DNA of 6,799 nucleotides, from the NCBI GenBank assembly GCA_023249695.1, contig JAHFCD010000124.1:1-6799 (forward strand), read 5' to 3'. A program made the position numbers and the translations under genes. This DNA comes from Elusimicrobiota bacterium. Lineage in GTDB: Bacteria; Elusimicrobiota; Elusimicrobia; UBA1565; UBA9628. The notes under the pieces are model-generated. The model did no database searches. It was not told the DNA's origin and worked only from the letters and a program-made list of their open reading frames with translations. Shown in pieces: positions 1 through 5,098 of the stretch. Every line of letters begins with the position of its first letter. Within the stretch, counting starts at the first letter, position 1.

Positions 1-1
1 C

Positions 2-826
2 GGCGGGCGGCCCGCGGCGCGCGAGCTGCGCCTGTTCTCTCCGGAGGAGCTCGTGTTCGATGCGCACGCGGCGCCTCTGACCCAGGAGGGGCGCCCGGCC
101 GGCGCGCTCGTCGTTCTCCACGACATCACGCGCCTGCGCCGCCTCGAGCAAGTGCGCCGGGACTTCGTGGCCAACGTCAGCCATGAGCTGAGAACGCCGC
201 TCGCCTCGATCAAGGGCTTCGCCGAGACCCTGCGGGAAGGCGCGATCGACGACAAGGAGAACCGCCTCGGCTTTTTGGCGACGATCGAGGAACAGGCCGT
301 CCATCTCTCCCAGCTCGTGGACGATCTCCTCCACCTTTCCTCAATAGAGTCCGGCCACCGCCAGCCGAAACTCGCTGCGACCGACTTGCGGGCGCTCGCG
401 GTCGATGTCTCCCGTCATTTCGCTCCCGCCGCCGCGGAACGGGGCGTGACCTTGGCCGCGGCCTCCTCCGGCGTGTCGATCGCGCTCGCCGACGCCGAGC
501 AGGTGCGCCAGGTCCTGGCGAACCTCATCGACAATGCGATCAAGTACACCGAATCCGGCGGCTGCATCGAGATCGCACTGCAGACAAAGGGCGCCGATGT
601 CGTCGTGTCCGTGCGCGACACCGGCGTGGGCATTCCCGAGACCGATCTCGCCCGGGTCTTTGAGCGCTTCTACCGCGTGGACAAGAGCCGCTCGCGCGAT
701 GCCGGCGGCACGGGCCTCGGGCTGGCCATCGTCAAGCACCTGGTCGAGGCGCAGGGCGGACGGGTCTGGGTCGAGAGCCGCCAGCCGGGCGGGTCGACGT
801 TCTTCTTTTCGTTAAAAACAGCTTAA
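2..826 (+). CDS. phoR: PhoR-type sensor histidine kinase, 5'-truncated by window edge
   Basis: This is the C-terminal part of a membrane-linked sensor kinase that would autophosphorylate and pass phosphate to a PhoB-type response regulator. The frame is open from base 2, so the true start lies outside the window; the GTG at 53 is internal. Visible domains are the end of a PAS domain (GALVVLHDITRLRRLEQ), then a HisKA dimerisation domain with the H-box FVANVSHELRTPL (phospho-accepting His codon at 182-184). The HATPase domain follows, with N-box LIDNAIKYTESGG, G1 DTGVGIP, F-box FERFYRVDKSRS and G2 GGTGLGLAIVKHL. All catalytic boxes are intact and the C-terminus is complete. The PAS-to-H-box sequence is typical of PhoR, and the Pst genes downstream support that role. 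A phoB gene may lie just upstream, unseen. Another HisKA kinase of the same subfamily (PnpS/ResE-like) is the main alternative. Confidence 0.88.
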   Translation, partial: GGRPAARELRLFSPEELVFDAHAAPLTQEGRPAGALVVLHDITRLRRLEQVRRDFVANVSHELRTPLASIKGFAETLREGAIDDKENRLGFLATIEEQAVHLSQLVDDLLHLSSIESGHRQPKLAATDLRALAVDVSRHFAPAAAERGVTLAAASSGVSIALADAEQVRQVLANLIDNAIKYTESGGCIEIALQTKGADVVVSVRDTGVGIPETDLARVFERFYRVDKSRSRDAGGTGLGLAIVKHLVEAQGGRVWVESRQPGGSTFFFSLKTA

Positions 827-832
827 TTTTTT

Positions 833-851
833 ACCTGCCACTTTGGCAGGT
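833..851. repeat. Perfect 8-bp inverted repeat between phoR and the HNH gene
   Basis: ACCTGCCA, a CTT loop, then TGGCAGGT form a perfect stem 7 bp after the phoR stop. A run of six T (827-832) lies before the stem rather than after it. The next T-run (861-865) starts nine bases after the stem and falls inside the putative promoter. It is therefore not a textbook intrinsic terminator for phoR. It could be an imperfect terminator, an operator just upstream of the -35 element of the next gene, or the end of an inserted segment. The sequence does not decide between these. Confidence 0.5.
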
Positions 852-854
852 TGA

Positions 855-881
855 TGCAACTTTTTCGGGGGTCCAATCGTC
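855..881 (+). promoter_or_regulatory. ECF-sigma-like promoter (TGCAAC-N17-CGTC) for the HNH gene
   Basis: TGCAAC at 855-860, followed by a T-run, and CGTC at 878-881 are 17 bp apart. This resembles the -35 'AAC' and -10 'CGTC' elements recognised by many extracytoplasmic-function sigma factors (for example the Bacillus SigM/SigX type). No comparable sigma-70 pair is seen. Transcription would start about 6-8 bases after CGTC, essentially at the ATG at 889, and no Shine-Dalgarno sequence precedes that ATG, so the mRNA would be leaderless. The sigma factor itself is not in the window. The call rests on motif shape and spacing only. Confidence 0.5.
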
Positions 882-888
882 TAGTAGT

Positions 889-1872
889 ATGGACCTAATC
901 ACCGAAATGCTGCGACGCTGCGCCGAATCGACGGATGACGAGCTTTTTCATCGTCTCGAGGCGCAGACGATCGGAGAGCGCGCGCATCTTGCCGAAACCC
1001 TGATGATTCTCGGCGAGCTGCATGCACGCCGTGCGGTGCTTCCAAGGGCTTTCCCATCCCTCTTTGTCTACTGCACGCAAATGCTCGGTTATTGCGAGCG
1101 GACCGCCTACCGGCGCATAGCGGCCGCGAAAGCGAGCCGTGATTTCCCCATAATACTCGAGCTTCTTCGCACTGGTAAAATCCACCTGACTGGAATCTTG
1201 CTGCTGCGTGAGCACCTGACCCCAGAAAATCACGCGGCTATCCTGGCGCGCGCCGAAGGCGCGTCGATGGATCAGCTCAAACGAATGGCGGCCGCGCTCA
1301 GCCCGGTGCCGGCGTCCCCTCCCGAGAGGACGCGGGTGATCGCGGTTGTGGAGAAGAAAGCGATTTTCGGAGGCTTGGAGGTTTTGTCGGAGCCGGGTGC
1401 TCAGTCCGAAATGCCGTTGCCCATCGATCTTGCTCTTAAATTTCGCACCGAACATATCTTCACGCTGGGCGAAGGCGCGGAGGCGAAGCTGACGCGGGCG
1501 CGGGAGCTGCTGGCGCATAAGTTCCCGATGGGTGATCTGGAGTCGATCGTTGAGGCCGCCCTCGATTCTCTGCTCGATGCCGTGGACCCGACGCGCCGAA
1601 AAGCTCGTCCGGATTGCGCGCCGCGCGCGCCTGGGGAGCAAACGCGGCGGATTCCCGAGTGGGTGCTGCGCAAGGTCCGGGAGCGAGATGGGAATCGCTG
1701 CGCCTCTGTCTCTCGTGAGGGCGCTCGCTGCGGGGAGCGGCGGTTCCTTCAGTTCGATCATATCGTGCCGTGGTCGCGCGGCGGACGCTCCGATGATCCC
1801 GGAAACGTCCGCCAGCTGTGCGCAGCCCATAATCGTTGGGCGTGGCGTCACGCGTTCGTCACGCGGAGTTGA
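889..1872 (+). CDS. HNH endonuclease-domain protein of unknown role
   Basis: The 327-residue protein has two parts. Residues 1 to about 235 are mostly helical (for example LLREHLTPENHAAILARAEG near 105-124) and resemble the N-terminal region found in a large family of HNH proteins common in Bdellovibrio, Myxococcus and Elusimicrobiota-type genomes. Residues 256-327 form an HNH nuclease domain: RERDGNRC, Cys271 and Cys281, the DH pair at 290-291, a GG turn, Asn306, then Cys311-xx-His314-Asn315. Zinc-ligand candidates and the H-N-H catalytic positions are all present, so the nuclease may be active on DNA. Its substrate and role are unknown; defence, repair and mobility are all possible. The ATG at 889 has no ribosome-binding site and follows an ECF-like promoter directly. 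Codon use differs from the flanks: 10 of 20 codons at 1141-1200 end in G/C, against 18 of 20 in pstS at 3301-3360. This suggests acquisition or weak selection. It separates phoR from the phosphate genes. Confidence 0.82.
   Translation: MDLITEMLRRCAESTDDELFHRLEAQTIGERAHLAETLMILGELHARRAVLPRAFPSLFVYCTQMLGYCERTAYRRIAAAKASRDFPIILELLRTGKIHLTGILLLREHLTPENHAAILARAEGASMDQLKRMAAALSPVPASPPERTRVIAVVEKKAIFGGLEVLSEPGAQSEMPLPIDLALKFRTEHIFTLGEGAEAKLTRARELLAHKFPMGDLESIVEAALDSLLDAVDPTRRKARPDCAPRAPGEQTRRIPEWVLRKVRERDGNRCASVSREGARCGERRFLQFDHIVPWSRGGRSDDPGNVRQLCAAHNRWAWRHAFVTRS
1846..1863 (+). promoter_or_regulatory. Putative Pho box upstream of the porin gene
   Basis: CGTCACG (1846-1852), spacer CGTT, CGTCACG (1857-1863): two identical 7-bp direct repeats 11 bp apart, the geometry of a PhoB-binding site (E. 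coli CTGTCAT-N4-CTGTCAT). The 17-mer CGTCACGCGTTCGTCAC recurs exactly upstream of pstS. The site lies within the last codons of the HNH gene (Arg320 to Thr325) and ends 55 bp before the porin ATG at 1919. A weak third unit (GTTGACC, 3 of 7) may follow in register at 1868. PhoB binding is inferred. Confidence 0.7.
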
Positions 1873-1883
1873 CCGACCCATTA

Positions 1884-1912
1884 CGGACATCCATTCATGG
1901 ATGCGTTACATT
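1884..1912 (+). promoter_or_regulatory. Weak candidate core promoter for the porin gene
   Basis: CGGACA (1884-1889) and TACATT (1907-1912) are 17 bp apart, and each matches the sigma-70 consensus at 4 of 6 positions. The predicted start of transcription would be close to the ATG at 1919, giving a leaderless or near-leaderless mRNA, which fits the absence of a Shine-Dalgarno sequence there. Against it, a Pho box normally overlaps or replaces the -35 element, and here it would sit about 20 bp further upstream. TTGACC at 1869-1874 is an alternative -35 but has no good -10 partner. Confidence 0.25.
1888..1903. repeat. Inverted repeat CATCCAT-TC-ATGGATG before the porin
   Basis: Two perfect 7-bp arms flank a 2-base centre, 15 bp before the porin start at 1919 and overlapping the alternative ATG at 1901. 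The very short centre suits a protein-binding palindrome on DNA better than an RNA hairpin. It overlaps the candidate porin promoter, so an operator is possible. No regulator can be named. Confidence 0.4.
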
Positions 1913-1918
1913 CTCATC

Positions 1919-3115
1919 ATGAAACCTACATTCGCCTTTCTCGCCGGTCTACTCGCTCTCACGGCCGTTCCCGCGTCCGCGCAGCTCGACAAGCTCAAGC
2001 TCTCGGACACCATCCAATCCATGAAATTTGGCGGCGACCTCCGTCTGCGCGACGACGTCAGCGCCAAGCGCGGCACCTCGCAGGTCAACCGCGGCCGCCT
2101 GCGCTACCGCCTGCGCTTCGGCCCCGAGATCGAGCTGCCCGAGAACTTGACCGCGACGATCCGCCTCGGCTCCGGCACCGGCGAGCAGGTCTCCACCAAC
2201 CAGAGCTACGACAACCTCGGCGGCCAGAAGCAGATCTGGCTCGATCTCATGTACCTCAAGTGGAAGCCGACGCTCAACGACGACGCGACGACCGCCGTGA
2301 GCGGCGGCCGCATGATCAACCCCCTGTGGCGCACCTACTCGTCCGACATCGTCTGGGACGACGACTTCAACCCAGAAGGCTTCGGCGAAAGCGTCGAGTG
2401 GGTGTTCCCGGGGCCGGAGCTGTCGGTGTTCGCCAACGGCCTGCAGGCCGTGACGGACGAGGACTCGAACTCGGGCAAGAACCAGTGGGTGTTCGCGCAG
2501 CAGCTCGGAATCGAGAAGACCTTGCCGCTCGACAGCCGCCTGCGCTTCGCCGGCGCCTACCACAAGTGGAGCGACGAGAACCGCTCCGACTTCGGGCAGA
2601 CGACGGTTCAGGACGGCAATCGGCGCTCGAACGCGACCGGCCGCCTCGTCTCCCAGTTCGGCGTCGGCGAGGTCACGGCGCAGCTGACCTCATGGATCGG
2701 CAAGATCCCGCTGAACTTCCAGGGCACGATGATCCGCAACTTCAGCGCCCGGCATAACGACCTCATCCAGGGCCCGGTCGGGCGGGACGGCTATCAAGCC
2801 GGCCTGATCGTCGGTTCCGCCAAGGCGAAGGGCCAGTGGGAGGCCGGTTACTTCAAAAAGTACTCCCAGATCGACTCCACGGTGGCGGACGTCGCGGACT
2901 CGGACTTCGGCGACGGCGGGACGAACCGGGTCGGTCACATCGGCTGGATCGCCTACGCGCCGCGCGACTGGATGGTGCTGAAGGTGAAGGGCTTCGTGAC
3001 GGATGCCCTCGACCGCAGCTTCCCGACGGTCGCCGGCGTGACGAGCCCGACGGCGACGACGAACCTCGACAAGGCGATCAACCGCCTGCAGATCGACATG
3101 TCGATCAAGTTCTAG
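1919..3115 (+). CDS. Outer-membrane porin, candidate phosphate-starvation porin
   Basis: The 398-residue protein starts with a clear Sec signal peptide (Lys2, hydrophobic core 4-17, cleavage expected after Ala19-Ser20-Ala21). The mature part has alternating-residue strand patterns, such as MKFGGDLRLRDD and GRLRYRLRFGPEIEL, and the chain ends MSIKF, with the C-terminal Phe typical of beta-barrel proteins inserted by the BAM machinery. It resembles the 'putative porin' family (Porin_5 type) as I remember it, and length fits. Its placement between a PhoR kinase and pstS, with its own Pho box, suggests induction in phosphate starvation and passage of phosphate or other anions, like OprP/PhoE in role though not demonstrably in sequence. 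The reading frame is open far upstream inside the HNH gene, so the start was chosen by the signal peptide. ATG 1919 gives a standard one; ATG 1901 would add MRYILI. Neither has a Shine-Dalgarno sequence. Substrate specificity is inferred from context only. Confidence 0.82.
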   Translation: MKPTFAFLAGLLALTAVPASAQLDKLKLSDTIQSMKFGGDLRLRDDVSAKRGTSQVNRGRLRYRLRFGPEIELPENLTATIRLGSGTGEQVSTNQSYDNLGGQKQIWLDLMYLKWKPTLNDDATTAVSGGRMINPLWRTYSSDIVWDDDFNPEGFGESVEWVFPGPELSVFANGLQAVTDEDSNSGKNQWVFAQQLGIEKTLPLDSRLRFAGAYHKWSDENRSDFGQTTVQDGNRRSNATGRLVSQFGVGEVTAQLTSWIGKIPLNFQGTMIRNFSARHNDLIQGPVGRDGYQAGLIVGSAKAKGQWEAGYFKKYSQIDSTVADVADSDFGDGGTNRVGHIGWIAYAPRDWMVLKVKGFVTDALDRSFPTVAGVTSPTATTNLDKAINRLQIDMSIKF

Positions 3116-3119
3116 ATCG

Positions 3120-3159
3120 CGTCATGCGGGCCTAACGGCCCCGTCACGCGTTCGTCACA
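3120..3159 (+). promoter_or_regulatory. Tandem Pho box (four 11-bp-phased units) upstream of pstS
   Basis: Units begin every 11 bp: CGTCATG (3120), CCTAACG (3131), CGTCACG (3142), CGTCACA (3153). The first and last match the CGTCACG core at 6 of 7 positions, the second at 5 of 7, the third fully. The last two units and their spacer are identical over 17 bp to the site before the porin. Four units correspond to two tandem Pho boxes, as known for E. coli pstS. The array ends 33 bp before the pstS ATG, in the position expected for PhoB activation. Confidence 0.75.
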
Positions 3160-3168
3160 TTGGACCGA

Positions 3169-3174
3169 TAACAT
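3169..3174 (+). promoter_or_regulatory. Candidate -10 element of the pstS promoter
   Basis: TAACAT matches TATAAT at 4 of 6 positions and lies 9 bp after the last Pho-box unit, close to the spacing in known PhoB-activated promoters, where the box stands in for the -35. GATAAC at 3167-3172 is an overlapping alternative. Transcription would begin near 3181, leaving a very short leader that still contains the GGAG ribosome-binding site at 3183-3186. Confidence 0.4.
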
Positions 3175-3192
3175 GATCTCACGGAGACCGAC

Positions 3193-4194
3193 ATGAACCG
3201 CACCCTGAGCCTTATCGCCGCCGTCGTCCTGCTCGCGGCCCCCGCCGCGGCCGAGATGAAGACCCTGAACGGGGCCGGCGCGACGTTCCCGTATCCGATC
3301 TACTCCAAGTGGTTCGACGAGTACCACAAGGTGAAGCCCGATCTTCAGATCAACTACCAGTCGATCGGCTCCGGCGGCGGCATCCGCCAGGTCACCGAGC
3401 GCACGGTGGATTTCGGCGCCACGGACGGCCCGATGACCAACCAGCAGCAGTTTAAAGTGGACGGCAAGATTCTCCATATCCCCGCGGTGCTCGGCGCCGT
3501 GGTGCCCGCCTACAACCTCAAGGGCATCGAGGATCTCAAGCTGTCGGGCCCCATCCTCGCGGATATTTTCCTCGGAAAAATCACGCGCTGGACGGACGCG
3601 GCGATCGCCAAGCTGAACCCCGGCGTGACCTTGCCCGACGCGGCCATCACCGTGGTCCATCGTTCCGACGGGTCCGGCACGACCTACTGTTTCGTCGACT
3701 ACCTCTCCAAGGTCAGCGCCGAGTGGAAGAAGAAGGTCGGCACCGCGACGGCGGTGAACTGGCCGGTGGGCCTCGGCGGCAAGGGCAACGAGGGCGTCGC
3801 GGGGCTCGTCAAGCAGACCCCGAACGCGCTCGGCTACGTGGAGCTGATCTACGCGAAGCAGAACGACATCTCGTTCGCGTCGGTCCAGAACAAGGCCGGC
3901 AAGTTCGTGAAGGCTTCCATCGACGGCGTGAGCGCCGCCGCGGCGGGCACGAAGATGCCGAAGGACTACCGCGTATCCATCACGGACGCGGACGGCGAGG
4001 CGGCGTATCCGATCTCGACCTTCACCTGGCTGCTGATCTACGAGAAGAACACGGGCGACAAAGGCTCGGTGCTCAAGGACTTCCTGAAGTGGATGCTCAA
4101 GGACGGTCAGGGGATGGCGAGCGCCCTCGGCTACGCTCCGCTTCCCGCCTCGGTCAACGCCATGGTCGCCAAGACCATCGAGGTCATTAAATAG
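3193..4194 (+). CDS. pstS: Periplasmic phosphate-binding protein PstS
   Basis: PstS captures inorganic phosphate in the periplasm and delivers it to the PstCAB transporter. The 333-residue precursor has a Sec signal peptide (Arg3, hydrophobic 5-16, likely cleavage after APAAA at residue 20). There is no lipobox cysteine, so it should be soluble. Family motifs are intact: GAGATFP (27-33), SIGSGGG (57-63), DFGATDGP (73-80), HRSDGSGTT (156-164) and GGKGNEGV (195-202). By comparison with E. coli PstS, Thr31, Phe32, Ser60, Asp78, Arg157, Ser161, Gly162 and Thr163 are the expected phosphate contacts, including the Asp that discriminates protonated phosphate. Length is usual for the family. The ATG has GGAG 6 bp upstream. 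It is the first gene of the pst operon, directly behind a four-unit Pho box, and only 1 bp separates its stop from the pstC ATG. Confidence 0.96.
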   Translation: MNRTLSLIAAVVLLAAPAAAEMKTLNGAGATFPYPIYSKWFDEYHKVKPDLQINYQSIGSGGGIRQVTERTVDFGATDGPMTNQQQFKVDGKILHIPAVLGAVVPAYNLKGIEDLKLSGPILADIFLGKITRWTDAAIAKLNPGVTLPDAAITVVHRSDGSGTTYCFVDYLSKVSAEWKKKVGTATAVNWPVGLGGKGNEGVAGLVKQTPNALGYVELIYAKQNDISFASVQNKAGKFVKASIDGVSAAAAGTKMPKDYRVSITDADGEAAYPISTFTWLLIYEKNTGDKGSVLKDFLKWMLKDGQGMASALGYAPLPASVNAMVAKTIEVIK

Positions 4195-4195
4195 G

Positions 4196-5098
4196 ATGGT
4201 CACCGCGGTCCTCGACCGCGCCCGCAAGGTCCCCGGCTCTCGCGAGAGAGCCGGGGACCGCCTTTTTCGCCGCGTCATCGCCGGCTTCGCCGGGATCATC
4301 CTTGTCGCGGCCGCGGCGCTCGCCTGGCAGCTCGCGCGCGAGTCCGCCGCCACCTGGAAGACCTTCGGGCTGACCTTCCTGTGGACGTCCACCTGGGATC
4401 CCGTGGCCGACGTGTTCGGCGCACTTCCCTTTCTCTACGGCACCGCCGTTTCCTCCTTCCTCGCCTTGCTCATCGCCGTCCCCCTCGGCGTCGGCGCGGC
4501 CGTCTTCTTGACCGAGCTCGCGCCGAAGCGTCTGGCCGAGATCCTCATGTTCGCCATCGAATTGCTCGCCGCCGTGCCGAGCGTCATCCTCGGCCTCATG
4601 GGCATCTTCCTCCTCGTCCCCTTCATGCGCGCGCTGGGATCGCCGTACGGCGTCGGCATGCTGACCGCCGGGCTCATCCTCGCTTTCATGATCCTGCCCT
4701 ACATCACGACGATCACGCGCGAGGTGCTGCTCACCGTGCCCCGCCCCCTCAAGGAAGCGATGTACGCGCTCGGCGCCACGAGGTGGGAGGTCGTGCGCGG
4801 CGTGAGCCTGCCCTTCGCGCGCTCGGGCATCATCGGCGCGGTGTTCCTCTCTCTGGGGCGCGCGCTCGGCGAGACGATGGCGGTCACGATGGTGATCGGC
4901 AATACGCCGAAGATCTCCGCGTCGTTGCTCGATCCGGGCTACAGCATGGCCGCCGTCATCGCCAACGAGCTGGCCGAGGCGGCGAGCGACGCGCACCTGT
5001 CCGCCCTCGTCGCGATCGGGCTGACCTTGATGGCCGTGACCATCGTCGTCAACGGCGCGGCGCGCCTGATGCTGTACAAGCTGGGGACGCGCAAATGA
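4196..5098 (+). CDS. pstC: Phosphate ABC transporter permease PstC
   Basis: This inner-membrane permease forms the phosphate channel with PstA. The 300-residue protein has six predicted membrane segments (roughly 26-45, 81-107, 118-146, 152-175, 207-236, 268-290). Family signatures are the N-terminal GDRLF (20-24), FLWTSTWDP followed by GALPFLYGT, FLTELAPKRL, the EAA coupling loop EAMYALGATRWEVV (187-200) that contacts PstB, and LGRALGETMAV (220-230) with the conserved Arg and Glu. The ATG at 4196 is one base after the pstS stop and has only a distant GAGG (4180-4183), so translation probably depends on coupling with pstS. No in-frame start codon lies between it and the conserved GDRLF motif, so the start is firm. 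The first 24 codons unusually carry two perfect hairpins and a T-tract, described separately. The 3' end overlaps pstA by 4 bp. Confidence 0.95.
   Translation: MVTAVLDRARKVPGSRERAGDRLFRRVIAGFAGIILVAAAALAWQLARESAATWKTFGLTFLWTSTWDPVADVFGALPFLYGTAVSSFLALLIAVPLGVGAAVFLTELAPKRLAEILMFAIELLAAVPSVILGLMGIFLLVPFMRALGSPYGVGMLTAGLILAFMILPYITTITREVLLTVPRPLKEAMYALGATRWEVVRGVSLPFARSGIIGAVFLSLGRALGETMAVTMVIGNTPKISASLLDPGYSMAAVIANELAEAASDAHLSALVAIGLTLMAVTIVVNGAARLMLYKLGTRK
4204..4220 (+). repeat. Small perfect hairpin at the 5' end of pstC
   Basis: CGCGGTC, loop CTC, GACCGCG: a perfect 7-bp GC-rich stem starting 5 bases after the pstC ATG codon. It lies within the region covered by an initiating ribosome, so if formed in mRNA it could lower pstC translation. 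Part of its left arm (4205-4211) can alternatively pair with 4255-4261, the 3' side of the larger hairpin that follows. Confidence 0.5.
4228..4267 (+). terminator. Intrinsic terminator/attenuator-like structure inside pstC
   Basis: The left arm at 4228-4241 and right arm at 4246-4259 (GAGAGCCGGGGACC) are perfectly complementary over 14 bp with a GCGA (GNRA-type) loop, and TTTTT follows at 4263-4267. These are the elements of a Rho-independent terminator. It lies in codons 11-24 of pstC. The right arm and T-tract encode the conserved Gly-Asp-Arg-Leu-Phe, whereas the left arm encodes the variable N-terminal tail. It probably limits read-through from pstS into pstCAB, or protects the pstS mRNA 3' end, giving excess binding protein over transporter. 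The short T-tract and a three-base gap after the stem suggest partial termination. Function is inferred. Confidence 0.65.

Noticed and set aside
851..890. Sigma-70 promoter before the HNH gene (TTGATG or TAGTAT elements)
   Set aside because: TTGATG has no acceptable -10 at 16-18 bp, and TAGTAT has no -35 at that distance. The ECF-type pair fits in both sequence and spacing.
895..1890. Long open frame on the - strand opposite the HNH gene (331 codons)
   Set aside because: It is the antisense shadow of a gene with clear HNH motifs. Its translation is rich in Arg, Pro and His without any recognisable domain, as expected from high-GC complement.
1532..1918. Upstream extension of the porin reading frame through the HNH gene
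   Set aside because: This part is an alternative frame of the HNH gene. The porin signal peptide begins at 1919 (or 1901), and a fused N-terminal tail would block export.
3128..3141. GGGCC-TAAC-GGCCC hairpin between porin and pstS as a terminator
   Set aside because: The stem is only 5 bp, there is no T-tract, and the segment overlaps the second in-phase Pho-box unit, so the regulatory reading explains it better.
3112..4392. 426-codon open frame on the - strand opposite pstS
   Set aside because: PstS on the + strand has every family motif. The antisense product is low-complexity Arg/Val/Asp-rich sequence with no domain.
4381..5094. Upstream extension of the pstA frame through pstC
   Set aside because: It is an Arg-rich shadow of pstC. 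The pstA ATG at 5095 has a ribosome-binding site and a 4-bp ATGA overlap.
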